Part shown: piece after piece, positions 22,682-30,376 of the stretch
Layout of the letters: the number at the start of each line of letters is the position of its first letter
Position numbering within the stretch: the stretch's first letter is position 1
Assembly (NCBI GenBank): GCA_002449305.1
Contig: DKDI01000025.1
Coordinates: forward strand, 1-35,642
DNA length: 35,642 nucleotides
DNA from: Treponema sp. UBA6852
GTDB lineage: Bacteria; Spirochaetota; Spirochaetia; Treponematales; Treponemataceae
Direction: 5' to 3'
Program-made: the position numbers and the translations under genes
Notes under the pieces: generated by a model
Databases searched by the model: none
Told to the model about the DNA's origin: nothing
What the model saw: only the letters and a program-made list of their open reading frames with translations

Positions 22682-23571
22682 GAGAGCTGTTCAAGGCTAG
22701 CTTTTTCTTTTGAAGATACATATTCTGTTAAGAACTTGTAAAACTTTTCAACTTGCGAGCAGTCTAGTTTATTTTTTTTGTAGGAAATTAAAATGTCGCG
22801 GCTGCACACAGGATCGCTTATTTCAAGGAGCAAGACTTTTTTTGTGTCAAGTTTTCCCCAGGAATATTGCGGCCAGAATCCGATTCCTAAGTTTGCTCCG
22901 ATTGTATTTTTTACAGCTGAAATATTATCGCTTTCAAAAATAATATTCGGATGGATTCCTGCTTCGTGGCAGTATTTATCGCAAATTGTTCGCAAATGCT
23001 TTGAGCCGGACAGCGCGATAAAATTTTCGTTTTTTACTTCTTCAAGTGAAATCGATTTTAAATTGGAAAAGCGCGGAATGTTTGGAACTGCAAGAAAAAT
23101 TTTTTCAGAGCAAACAAAAACGCTGTCCTTTTCATTTTCATTCTGCTGGTAAAAAAGTTTTGTTGTAACGCAAATATCGTAAAGATCTGTCTGGTCGTTT
23201 TGATTCAGTTGAATGTGAATCTTTTTGTTTGTTTTTTTGTATTCGATAATCGCATTTGTTATAAGTGTGGAAGCCGCCAGAATATTTAAATGTATTGTCG
23301 AGTCTTCAAGGTTTGCCATTGTCTTTAGCTGCTCAGGAATTTCATCTATTTCTTTTATTATTGGCATAAGTTTTTTATACAGCCACAATCCGTAAGTTGT
23401 AAGCTTTATGTTTCTTCCGTCATGCTTGAACAAAGGAATTTCCAATTCTTCTTCCAGCTTATGAATTGACTGTGTGAGCGCAGGCTGAGCTACATGAAGA
23501 TTTTCCGCGCTTTTTGTAACGTGTTCATTTTTTGCAACTTCTAAGAAGTATTTTATTTGATTCAGTTCCAT
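22678..23571 (-). CDS. LysR-type transcriptional regulator
   Basis: The 297-residue protein has the LysR N-terminal winged helix (about residues 1-60): MELNQIKYFLEVAKNEHVTK, then AQPALTQSIHKLEEELEIPLF. A long linker helix and a ligand-binding domain of the usual length follow. It is divergent from the PQ-loop/SGNH-like pair and shares a 97-bp promoter region with it, so it may control that pair and itself. Its stop codon overlaps the -35 region of birA. The effector is unknown. Confidence 0.9.
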   Translation of the reverse strand: MELNQIKYFLEVAKNEHVTKSAENLHVAQPALTQSIHKLEEELEIPLFKHDGRNIKLTTYGLWLYKKLMPIIKEIDEIPEQLKTMANLEDSTIHLNILAASTLITNAIIEYKKTNKKIHIQLNQNDQTDLYDICVTTKLFYQQNENEKDSVFVCSEKIFLAVPNIPRFSNLKSISLEEVKNENFIALSGSKHLRTICDKYCHEAGIHPNIIFESDNISAVKNTIGANLGIGFWPQYSWGKLDTKKVLLLEISDPVCSRDILISYKKNKLDCSQVEKFYKFLTEYVSSKEKASLEQLS

Positions 23572-23580
23572 TTTTTATTC

Positions 23581-23612
23581 ATAAGTATAACTTATTAATT
23601 TAATAAAAACAA
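23581..23612 (-). promoter_or_regulatory. lysR promoter with LysR-type dyad
   Basis: On the minus strand TTGTTT (23607-23612) and TATACT (23584-23589) are 17 bp apart. The dyad ATAAG, N5, CTTAT at 23581-23595 contains a T-N11-A pattern and covers the -10 box, as expected for an autoregulatory LysR site. Confidence 0.55.
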
Positions 23613-23668
23613 TATATTAGTAATTATAAAAAAAATTTGCTATCTTTTTCTCAGTTTGGAGGTTTGAT

Positions 23669-23962
23669 ATGCCAGAGATTTTGGAAACAGCGATGCTTGT
23701 TTGTTTTGGACTTTCATGGCCGATTTCAGTTGTGAAAAATATAAAGTCGAAGACAGCAAAGAACATGAGCTTGCGTTTTATACTTTTGATTATCGTAGGT
23801 TACATTGCAGGAATTTCCGCAAAAATAATTCTTGGAAGTTTCAACTATGTTTTGGCGGTTTATGTTTTGAATCTTGCAATCGTAAGCATAAATATTCCGG
23901 TTTATTTTATAAACAAAAAGTACGATAAAAAATTTGCTTTGTATAGGAAGGTAGCGGCATGA
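23669..23962 (+). CDS. PQ-loop / SemiSWEET-like small membrane protein
   Basis: The 97-residue protein has three predicted membrane helices (about residues 4-24, 34-56 and 60-82). After the first helix comes WPISVVKNIKSKTAKNMSLRF, a PQ-loop-like pattern (proline in helix 1, then a basic loop). Three-helix PQ-loop proteins of this size (SemiSWEETs) dimerise to carry small sugars, but this protein's substrate is unknown. ATG 23669 has TTTGGAGG upstream, and an extended -10, TGCTATCTT, ends at 23646. Its stop overlaps the next ATG (ATGA), so it is translationally coupled to the SGNH-like gene. Confidence 0.7.
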   Translation: MPEILETAMLVCFGLSWPISVVKNIKSKTAKNMSLRFILLIIVGYIAGISAKIILGSFNYVLAVYVLNLAIVSINIPVYFINKKYDKKFALYRKVAA

Positions 23963-24516
23963 TTAACGTAGTAGAAAAAATTGATGATTTTAAGACACTG
24001 AATGAAATGGGAAAAAGCGGCGGCGTTGTATTTTTTGGCTCAACTTATTTTTCAAGAATGAATATAAATGAGCTTGCAAACAATGAGGAAATGGGCGGAA
24101 AAATCTACGACAGAAGCGTGCAGGGACTTAAGCTAGTTGATTCGTTTAAGCTTCTCGATAGCGGAGTTTATGAATTGAATCCTGCGAAAGTTTTTGTTAA
24201 CTTTGGAGAAGAAGAGTGCGCATCTGAAAATTTCAATGCAGATGAATTTATAAACAAATACGAATGGCTTTTGCTGAACTTGCACCGTAACTGTAAAAAT
24301 TCAAAAACTTATATCGTATCTGTAGTTGCCTCTGGAAAAAATGCATCAGATGTAAATAGTCGTCTTGAATCCCTTGCAAAAGAAACTGGCTGCACATTTA
24401 TAAATGTAACAAAAGAAGCCTTTGAAAACTTGGGATTTGAAAAAGTTTTTAATGTGCTAAAACCTTACATGAGAGTTTTCCCGGTAAGTTTTGCACAGGC
24501 AATGCAGATGGCTTAA
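23959..24516 (+). CDS. SGNH-hydrolase-like protein, catalytic residues unclear
   Basis: The 185-residue protein has the fold pattern of GDSL/SGNH hydrolases: GGVVFFGSTYFSRM where the family's block I GDS/GSS serine lies, then YDRSVQGLK, and KVFVNFGEEECA at the position of the G-x-N-D block. The C-terminal D-x-x-H catalytic pair is not evident (NVLKPYMRVF instead). It lacks a signal peptide and is probably cytoplasmic. It may be an inactive or changed-function relative. It is coupled to the PQ-loop gene by an ATGA overlap. Its 3' end overlaps the convergent kinase gene by 4 bp. Confidence 0.6.
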   Translation: MINVVEKIDDFKTLNEMGKSGGVVFFGSTYFSRMNINELANNEEMGGKIYDRSVQGLKLVDSFKLLDSGVYELNPAKVFVNFGEEECASENFNADEFINKYEWLLLNLHRNCKNSKTYIVSVVASGKNASDVNSRLESLAKETGCTFINVTKEAFENLGFEKVFNVLKPYMRVFPVSFAQAMQMA

Positions 24517-25532
24517 CGCTGGATTCTTCCGCTTGAATCTCCGTGGGCAAGACGTTCAACTTCTTCCACGGAGACCATATTGAAGTCCCCTTCAATTGAA
24601 TGCTTTAAGCACGAAGCCGCGCTTGCAAATTCAACAGTCCGCTGTCCGTTTTCATTTCTTAAAATAGAATAAATAAGCCCTGCGCAAAAACTGTCTCCGC
24701 CGCCAAGTCTGTCCACAATAGCAATGTCATATTCGTGGCTAAAAAAATAATCAGTTCCATCGTAAAAAAGAGCCGCCCATTTATTTCTGCTTGCGTTTAT
24801 AGAAGAGCGCAGAGTTATTGCGACTTTTTTGAATCCATATTTTTCTGAAAGCTTGCGGGCTACATTTTTATAGCCTTCTTTGCTAAGTTTTCCATTTTCA
24901 ATATCTGTGTTGTCCGCGCTTATTCCAAAAACATCCATTGCGTCTTCTTCATTTGAAATGCAGATGTCAATGTATGGAGCTATTTTTTCCATTGTTTCTT
25001 TTGCTTGCTGTTTTGACCAAAGTTTGCTTCTGTAGTTCAGGTCGCAGCTTACAGGAATTCCCTTTGTGTTTGCAGCTTTGCAGGCTTCGATGCAGATTTC
25101 AGGAAGTTCTCCGCCAAGAGCTGGAGTTACGCCTGTAAAATGAAACCAGTCTGCTCCTTCAAGAATTTTGTTCCAGTCAAAATCTGATTTTTGGCTTAAT
25201 GCGATTGCCGAACCTGCTCTGTCATAAATGCATTTTGACGGACGCTGGCTTGCTCCCCGTTCATTAAAATATATTCCGACTCTGTTTCCGCCGCGCACAA
25301 TATATTCAGTTCTTACACCGAATCTTCTAAGGCTGTTGACTGCGCTTTGTCCTATTTCGTGGGAAGGAAGCTTTGTAACAAAAAAAGAATCTTCGCCAAA
25401 GTTTGCAAGTGAAACCGCGACATTTGCCTCAGCTCCGCCAAACGTTGAAGTCATTTTGTCTACTTGAACAAATCTGTAGTAACCTTCCGGCTGCAAGCGA
25501 AGAAGAAGTTCCCCAAAAGTAACTATTTTCAT
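24513..25532 (-). CDS. kdgK: PfkB-family sugar kinase, probable 2-dehydro-3-deoxygluconokinase
   Basis: KDG kinase phosphorylates 2-keto-3-deoxygluconate, the product of pectin and hexuronate breakdown, so it can be split by KDPG aldolase. The 339-residue protein has the PfkB N-terminal GELLLRLQPEGYYRF and FGGAEANVAVSLANFG. The C-terminal ATP site has RLGGGDSFCAGLIY, with the catalytic aspartate in GGDS. It lies 9 nt downstream of the pectinesterase-like gene on the same strand, which supports a uronate role. AAGGA lies about 13 nt before ATG 25532. Sugar specificity is inferred; ribokinase or fructokinase activity cannot be ruled out. Confidence 0.82.
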   Translation of the reverse strand: MKIVTFGELLLRLQPEGYYRFVQVDKMTSTFGGAEANVAVSLANFGEDSFFVTKLPSHEIGQSAVNSLRRFGVRTEYIVRGGNRVGIYFNERGASQRPSKCIYDRAGSAIALSQKSDFDWNKILEGADWFHFTGVTPALGGELPEICIEACKAANTKGIPVSCDLNYRSKLWSKQQAKETMEKIAPYIDICISNEEDAMDVFGISADNTDIENGKLSKEGYKNVARKLSEKYGFKKVAITLRSSINASRNKWAALFYDGTDYFFSHEYDIAIVDRLGGGDSFCAGLIYSILRNENGQRTVEFASAASCLKHSIEGDFNMVSVEEVERLAHGDSSGRIQR

Positions 25533-25541
25533 ACTGTTATA

Positions 25542-26561
25542 TTATTCCTTGGATAAAAGCTCGGCGAACGGAGTGTCATGCAGAATCAGATAGCGGCTTG
25601 CGTATCCGTTGAAATAATCATCTTCTGTAAGCGTGTAAGATTTTATGTTTCTTTTGCTCGTGTCGGCTTCTGCAACTTTTCCGCCTTTCAAAGCTATTTT
25701 TGAATTGTACTCCCTGATTCCGCATTTTGCATTTCCACGCGGATAAACTTCAAGGCTCATGTCGTCGTCCCACAAAAGTTCCGGCGCATACGTGTCGGAA
25801 AAAATGCAGTTTACAAATGCGATGCTGTCCCAGTCTTTTTTGCTTTCTGAGCTTCCAGCTCCATCTGTTCTGCAGGCATACACTAAATTCTTTTTTCTTT
25901 TTTCTCCAAGGAAGCGGCAATTTGTAAATACAAATCCGTTTTTTTCGGCTATTGCATGGCTGTTGATTGCGAATCCGTCAAAGTCGCCTCTGTTGTCTGC
26001 AACTACTTCAATTGCGCAGTTTTCAAAAAGGCAGGTATCTGGCTCTCCGTAAATAAAGTCAACATCGCCTGAAATGCTTGAATTCAAAAACCAGCTGAAT
26101 CCTTTTACAAAAAGCGTGTTCTGGTGTCCTTCAAGTTTGATTCCTTCGCAAAACAATGTTCCGGTTGTGTTGTTCCAGGCAAGAGCTTCAGCAGAATCCG
26201 CTGCGGAATAAAGTTCCTCGGAAGTTTTTACGTGCGTGTTTGAAATTGTAAAATTTTTAAGAGAAACATTTGTCGCGTTTGGTCCAAAAGAAAAAACAGC
26301 TCTGTTTTGCTGGCCTTTATTGTAAGCCTCGCAGTTGTCGGCAAGAATTACGCAGTCTTCAGTTTTTGTTCCAGGAACACTTTCTATTGCCAGCGGATTT
26401 GAAAGATTGTACCGCACTGTTTCTCTGTAAGAACCCGGCTCAAGAATCAGATGAATTGCTGTGTCTTTTGCGACAGTTCCAGTGGAAATCATTTCCTTTA
26501 TTTTTTTTAGGGCAGCAGTTATTGCCGCAGGTGATTTTGTGTTTACATTCAGTTCTAGCAT
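25542..26561 (-). CDS. Pectinesterase-like (CE8) beta-helix protein, cytoplasmic
   Basis: CE8 enzymes remove methyl esters from pectin. The 339-residue protein fits a right-handed beta-helix and keeps GSYRE (family motif G-x-Y-x-E), GHQNTLF and SGDVDFIYG, which carries the nucleophile aspartate. The fence aspartate of the usual QDTL motif is asparagine here. The LGRPW block is replaced by VYACRTDGAGS, in which the arginine may be kept. There is no signal peptide, so it would act on imported oligosaccharides. It is first in a unit with the KDG-kinase-like gene. It could be an active member of a divergent clade or a changed-function relative. Confidence 0.78.
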   Translation of the reverse strand: MLELNVNTKSPAAITAALKKIKEMISTGTVAKDTAIHLILEPGSYRETVRYNLSNPLAIESVPGTKTEDCVILADNCEAYNKGQQNRAVFSFGPNATNVSLKNFTISNTHVKTSEELYSAADSAEALAWNNTTGTLFCEGIKLEGHQNTLFVKGFSWFLNSSISGDVDFIYGEPDTCLFENCAIEVVADNRGDFDGFAINSHAIAEKNGFVFTNCRFLGEKRKKNLVYACRTDGAGSSESKKDWDSIAFVNCIFSDTYAPELLWDDDMSLEVYPRGNAKCGIREYNSKIALKGGKVAEADTSKRNIKSYTLTEDDYFNGYASRYLILHDTPFAELLSKE

Positions 26562-26596
26562 AAAACGTCCCGCTCTTAATAATTTTCTATTTAATG

Positions 26597-26630
26597 ATTA
26601 TATATTGAAAGCTCAAAAATTGCAATTTTT
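26597..26630 (-). promoter_or_regulatory. Promoter and palindrome of the pectinesterase-kdgK unit
   Basis: On the minus strand TTGCAA (26620-26625) and TATAAT (26597-26602) are 17 bp apart. A perfect 16-bp palindrome, AAAAATTGCAATTTTT, at 26615-26630 is centred on the -35 box and is a candidate repressor site. Confidence 0.7.
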
Positions 26631-26668
26631 CCCACATAAAAGTTATTTTATTCAGCTAGAAAATTCGA

Positions 26669-26674
26669 TATAAT
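26669..26674 (+). promoter_or_regulatory. -10 of the EamA gene, predicted leaderless
   Basis: A perfect TATAAT ends 6 nt before the ATG at 26681. No ribosome binding site is present. The -35 (TTTTAT at 26646-26651) is weak. Confidence 0.5.
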
Positions 26675-26680
26675 CAGCGC

Positions 26681-27607
26681 ATGAAAAAAATAAGTGCGGC
26701 TTCGGCGTTTGGAATTTTTTTGGCTTGCGTTTCGGTTTTTATATGGGGAATAACTTTTGTTTCTACAAAATCGCTTTTAAATGATTTTTCTGCATTTGAA
26801 ATTCTGGTTGTCCGTTTTTTAGCGGCGTATATTGGACTTTGGGCTATGCGTCCTAAAAAGCTTGTTTTAAAAAGTAAAAAGGAAAATATTTCATTTGCGC
26901 TGGCGGGACTTACCGGCGTTACGCTTTATCAGTTTTTTGAAAACATTGCGATTTCTTTTACAACAGCTTCAAATGTAAGCATTATAGTTTCTATTTGTCC
27001 TATGTTTACGGCGATTGTCGCGCGGATTTTCTTGAAGGAAAAATGCATCACGAAAAACTTTGTTGCGGGATTTGTGCTTGCAATTTCGGGAGTTTCCCTT
27101 GTGAGCTTTAACGGAAATGCGGAATTTCATTTTAGTCCCAAGGGTGACTTGCTTGCTCTTCTTGCTGGAATTTGCTGGGGATTTTATTCGCTTTTTGTTT
27201 CAAAAATAAATTCCATGAAATACGACATTGTTTGCAGCACGCGCAGGATTTTTTTCTTTGCGCTGGTTTTTATGATTCCGCTTGCATTGGCTGGAACTGG
27301 GGCAGAAAAAGCTTCTTCTGTTTTTATTAACACTGATTTGGCTTTTAACATAAAAAGGTTTTCAAGTTTTGCAAACTGGGGAAATTTGCTTTTCCTTGGA
27401 ATTATAGCTTCGGCTGGATGCTTTGCTTTGTGGAATAAATCCTGCAAAATTTTAGGAACAGTGAAAGTTTCTGCCGGGCTTTACATGATTCCAGTTGTTA
27501 CAGTTATTTTTGCATTTATATTTCTTGGGGAAAAACTTAGCCTGATGGGAATTTGCGGCGCGGCGATGACAATCTGCGGACTTTTTATTTCAAGCTGGAA
27601 AAAATAA
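26681..27607 (+). CDS. EamA/DMT-family membrane transporter
   Basis: The drug/metabolite transporter superfamily mainly exports small molecules or amino acids. The 308-residue protein has about ten hydrophobic segments in two EamA repeats. The first contains FIWGITFVSTKSLLNDF and the second contains ALLAGICWGFYSLFVSK. A membrane helix near the C-terminus (GLYMIPVVTVIFAFIFLGEKL) carries the typical P...E pattern. It is divergent from the pectinesterase-like gene and probably a single-gene unit. The substrate cannot be predicted. Confidence 0.87.
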   Translation: MKKISAASAFGIFLACVSVFIWGITFVSTKSLLNDFSAFEILVVRFLAAYIGLWAMRPKKLVLKSKKENISFALAGLTGVTLYQFFENIAISFTTASNVSIIVSICPMFTAIVARIFLKEKCITKNFVAGFVLAISGVSLVSFNGNAEFHFSPKGDLLALLAGICWGFYSLFVSKINSMKYDIVCSTRRIFFFALVFMIPLALAGTGAEKASSVFINTDLAFNIKRFSSFANWGNLLFLGIIASAGCFALWNKSCKILGTVKVSAGLYMIPVVTVIFAFIFLGEKLSLMGICGAAMTICGLFISSWKK

Positions 27608-27768
27608 AGATTGCCGTGTCGAGCACGGCAATGACAAGTCAATCTAATGTCATGGCTGTCCAATAAATTCAAAATGTCATTGTCATGCTTGATACTGCGA
27701 TGTTTGCATAGCAAACTCGGTTAGCAATCTCTAATAGTTAGATTTCCGGGACAAGCCCGAAAATGACA
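27607..27768 (+). repeat. Dispersed GTCATT...AATGAC element, copy 5 plus fragment
   Basis: A fragment at 27607-27636 (GATTGCCGTG...CACGGCAATGACA) matches one arm. The full copy runs from TGTCATTGTCATGCTTGAT (27675) to CCGAAAATGACA (27768) and includes the core TTTGCATAGCAAACTCGGTT, a small hairpin. The segment between them shares the left flank of copy 4. This looks like two insertions, or one plus a remnant. Confidence 0.75.
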
Positions 27769-27801
27769 AAAAGATACTTTTGGAACATCTCCCATTAATT
27801 T

Positions 27802-29292
27802 TTACTTTGCAAGATATTCGTTTATGCTTGCGGCGGCTTTTCTTCCTTCGCCCATTGCAAGAATAACTGTGGCGGCTCCTAGAACAATGTCTCCTCCTGC
27901 CCACACTTTTGTCATGCTTGTTTCCTGGCTTTCGTCAACCGTGATGTGTCCGCGGTCGTCCACGTTGATTTCTGGAGTTGTCGCAGGAATAAGCGGATTT
28001 GAATTGTTTCCGAGCGCAACAATCACAGCGTCGCAAGGAATTTCATGTTCGCTTCCTTTTATTTCAACTGGACGGCGTCTTCCTTTTTCATCCGGTTCTC
28101 CAAGCTCATAGGACAAGGCTTTTATTCCTGTTACTTTTCCTGTTTCGCTGCTTCCAAGAATTTCAACTGGATTTTCAAGGAATTTGAAGATTACGCCTTC
28201 TTCTTCCGCATGGTCAACTTCTTCACGACGCGCTGGCATTTCAACACGGGAACGGCGATAAACAACGTAGACTTTTTCTGCTCCAAGCCTTAATGCCATT
28301 CTTGCCGCATCCATTGCGACGTTTCCGCCTCCGCAGACAACAACAGTTTTTGCATGGTAATAAGGGGTGTCGGCGTGTTCTGTGTCGTAAGCCTTCATCA
28401 AGTTTGCGCGTGTAAGATATTCATTTGCGCTGAATACACCGATGTAGTTTTCGCCAGGAATTCCGAAGAATTTTGGAAGACCGGCTCCAGTTCCTATAAA
28501 TGCGGCATCGAATCCTTTTTCAGTGAGAATCTGCTGAACTGTCATTGTGCGTCCAACAAGAGTGCTCATTTCAAATTTTACGCCCATTCTTTTTAGATTT
28601 TCAACTTCATTCTGAACAATTGACTTTGGCAAACGGAATTCTGGAATTCCATAGACCATTACACCGCCAGCTTTGTGGAATGCTTCAAAAACTGTAACAT
28701 CGTGTCCTGCGCGCCGGCAGTCTGCTGCAACTGTTAATCCTGCAGGTCCTGAGCCTACAACTGCGACTTTTTTTCCTGTTGAAGGAGCGATTGCCGGGGA
28801 AGTTACAAGGTTGTTTGTGCGTTCCCAGTCAGCTACAAAGCGTTCAAGGCGTCCTATGCTAACTGATTTTTCTGCGTTCTTGTAAACTTTTCCGACTGTA
28901 CATTGTCCTTGGCACTGTTTTTCCTGAGGACATACGCGTCCGCAGATTGCAGGAAGAAGATTTGTTTCTTTTATAATGTCAACAGCCGCTTTGAATTCGC
29001 CCTTTGCAACCTGCTCAATAAATTTTGGAATCTGAACATTTACAGGGCAGCCTGAAACACAAGGCTGGTTCTTGCACTGAAGACAGCGGTTTGCTTCAAC
29101 AATTGCCTGTTCCGCTGTGTAGCCAAGCGCAACTTCTGTCATCTGCCTTGCGCGCACCAAAGGTTCTCCTGAAGGCATTTCCATCTGCGGAATCGCCATG
29201 CGGTCTTTGTTTGTAAGAGTTTTTCCTTTTATTTTGTTGTATTCATTTGCAGCAATTTCGTTTAGCTGCTCTATTGTTTTGTGTTCGCTCAT
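27802..29292 (-). CDS. nfnB: NfnB-like large subunit of NADH-dependent ferredoxin:NADP oxidoreductase
   Basis: NfnAB carries out electron bifurcation between NADH, NADPH and ferredoxin. The 496-residue protein has an N-terminal Fe-S domain with CLQCKNQPCVSGCP (about residues 70-83) and CGRVCPQEKQCQGQC (about 117-131). An FAD site GSGPAGL, the GGVMVYGIPEFRLP segment, an NADP site GGGNVAMDAAR and a second FAD-contact block VWAGGDIVLGAATVI follow. It resembles the glutamate synthase small subunit, but no large subunit is adjacent and the upstream gene encodes NfnA, so NfnB is preferred. ATG 29292 has GGAG 6 nt upstream; an earlier start at 29328 would overlap nfnA. Confidence 0.88.
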   Translation of the reverse strand: MSEHKTIEQLNEIAANEYNKIKGKTLTNKDRMAIPQMEMPSGEPLVRARQMTEVALGYTAEQAIVEANRCLQCKNQPCVSGCPVNVQIPKFIEQVAKGEFKAAVDIIKETNLLPAICGRVCPQEKQCQGQCTVGKVYKNAEKSVSIGRLERFVADWERTNNLVTSPAIAPSTGKKVAVVGSGPAGLTVAADCRRAGHDVTVFEAFHKAGGVMVYGIPEFRLPKSIVQNEVENLKRMGVKFEMSTLVGRTMTVQQILTEKGFDAAFIGTGAGLPKFFGIPGENYIGVFSANEYLTRANLMKAYDTEHADTPYYHAKTVVVCGGGNVAMDAARMALRLGAEKVYVVYRRSRVEMPARREEVDHAEEEGVIFKFLENPVEILGSSETGKVTGIKALSYELGEPDEKGRRRPVEIKGSEHEIPCDAVIVALGNNSNPLIPATTPEINVDDRGHITVDESQETSMTKVWAGGDIVLGAATVILAMGEGRKAAASINEYLAK

Positions 29293-29309
29293 ATTTTTCT
29301 CCGTCCAGT

Positions 29310-30137
29310 TTACATTCCGAGTCTGCACTTGTGCTTTTCTTCTTCATCTTTAAAGCTTTTCATGCGCGTCATCATATTTGCCCAGTCCACCTGATGACCA
29401 TCAAAATCAGGTCCGTCAACACAAACGAATTTTATTTTTCCGCCTACGCTTACACGGCAGCCACCGCACATTCCAGTTCCGTCAATCATAATTGTGTTGA
29501 GCGAAACTGTAGTTTTTACATTGTATTTTGCAGTTGCGGCGCATACGAATTTCATCATTATTGGAGGACCGATTGCAATTACTTCTGCTGGAGGAGTCTG
29601 CGACTGGCAAAGCTCTTCGACTGGAACTGTGGAAACTCCTTGGCGTCCTGCGCTTCCGTCGTCAGTCATAATTATAACTTCATCCGCAATCGCTTTCATT
29701 TCATCAACAAAAATCAGAAGGTCTTTTGTGCGGGCGCAGATTACAACAATTACTTTGTTTCCGGCTGCCTTTAAAGCCTGAACGATTGGATAAAGAGGAG
29801 CTGTTCCAATTCCGCCGCCAACACAGAGAACCGGAGCGTTGTATTTTTCTATTTTAGACGGAGTTCCCAAAGGACCAAGAACCGCCGCAAGATAGTCGCC
29901 CGGATTAAGGCGCGCTATTTTCATTGTGCCTGCTCCAACTGCCTGAAAAACAATTGCAACCCAGCCTTCTTCTGCGTTTGCATCTGCGATTGTAAGCGGA
30001 ATCCTTTCTCCCATTTCATCGTCATATTGAACAATCAGGAACTGTCCTGCCTTGCGGTTTTTTGCAATGTCCGCGGCTTCAAACTTCATGTAGTAAACGG
30101 TTTCTGAAAGCTGCCGTTTTTCTAGAATCTTGTTCAT
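29310..30137 (-). CDS. nfnA: NfnA-like small subunit, ferredoxin:NADP oxidoreductase
   Basis: This subunit binds FAD, NAD(H) and a [2Fe-2S] cluster and works with NfnB. The 275-residue protein has an FAD-binding barrel with ERIPLTIAD, the nucleotide-binding GGGIGTAPLYPIVQAL and a C-terminal [2Fe-2S] motif with D and four cysteines in DGTGMCGGCRVS...KFVCVDGP. It matches the PyrK/SudB family; the nfnB neighbour 17 nt downstream selects NfnA. ATG 30137 has AAGGA 7 nt upstream; a GTG at 30155 opens the same frame but is not preferred. Confidence 0.88.
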   Translation of the reverse strand: MNKILEKRQLSETVYYMKFEAADIAKNRKAGQFLIVQYDDEMGERIPLTIADANAEEGWVAIVFQAVGAGTMKIARLNPGDYLAAVLGPLGTPSKIEKYNAPVLCVGGGIGTAPLYPIVQALKAAGNKVIVVICARTKDLLIFVDEMKAIADEVIIMTDDGSAGRQGVSTVPVEELCQSQTPPAEVIAIGPPIMMKFVCAATAKYNVKTTVSLNTIMIDGTGMCGGCRVSVGGKIKFVCVDGPDFDGHQVDWANMMTRMKSFKDEEEKHKCRLGM

Positions 30138-30180
30138 CTTGTAATCCTTACACACACTGAATTTTTTGAATAGTTTTACA

Positions 30181-30186
30181 ATTTTA
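30181..30186 (-). promoter_or_regulatory. Extended -10 of nfnAB
   Basis: On the minus strand TGCTAAAAT, an extended -10, lies about 44 nt before the nfnA ATG. TTCACT 18 bp upstream is a possible weak -35. Confidence 0.45.
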
Positions 30187-30242
30187 GCACAAATCTGATT
30201 TTTAGTGAAGTGTTAGACATAAAATGCAAAAGTGTCATAATG

Positions 30243-30277
30243 AAAAAAAGGCTCCCGGAATACGGAAGCCTTTTTTT
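30243..30277. terminator. Bidirectional-looking terminator
   Basis: AAAAAAAGGCTCCCG, GAATA loop, CGGAAGCCTTTTTTT: a stem of about 14 bp with one mismatch and T tracts in both directions. It probably ends the minus-strand lipoprotein transcript, whose stop codon is 100 nt upstream across repeat copy 6. Confidence 0.8.
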
Positions 30278-30279
30278 AC

Positions 30280-30371
30280 TGTCATTCCCGCACTTGATTT
30301 GCGATGTTTGAGTAGCAAACTCGGTTAGAAATCTGTTGCAGGAGATCTTCGGGTCAAGCCCGAAGATGACA
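30280..30371 (+). repeat. Dispersed GTCATT...AATGAC element, copy 6
   Basis: A 92-bp full copy beginning TGTCATTCCCGCACTTGATT and ending GGGTCAAGCCCGAAGATGACA, with the core GAGTAGCAAACTCGGTTAG. It lies between the lipoprotein stop codon and the terminator, so it would be transcribed. Confidence 0.75.
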
Positions 30372-30376
30372 AGAAT

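Noticed and set aside
27802..29292. Glutamate synthase small subunit (gltD)
   Set aside because: The sequence is homologous, but no large subunit is present and the adjacent gene is NfnA-like, so NfnB fits better.
29247..29774. 175-residue frame antisense to nfnA
   Set aside because: It is contained within nfnA; its Cys/His/Ser-rich composition is shadow-like.
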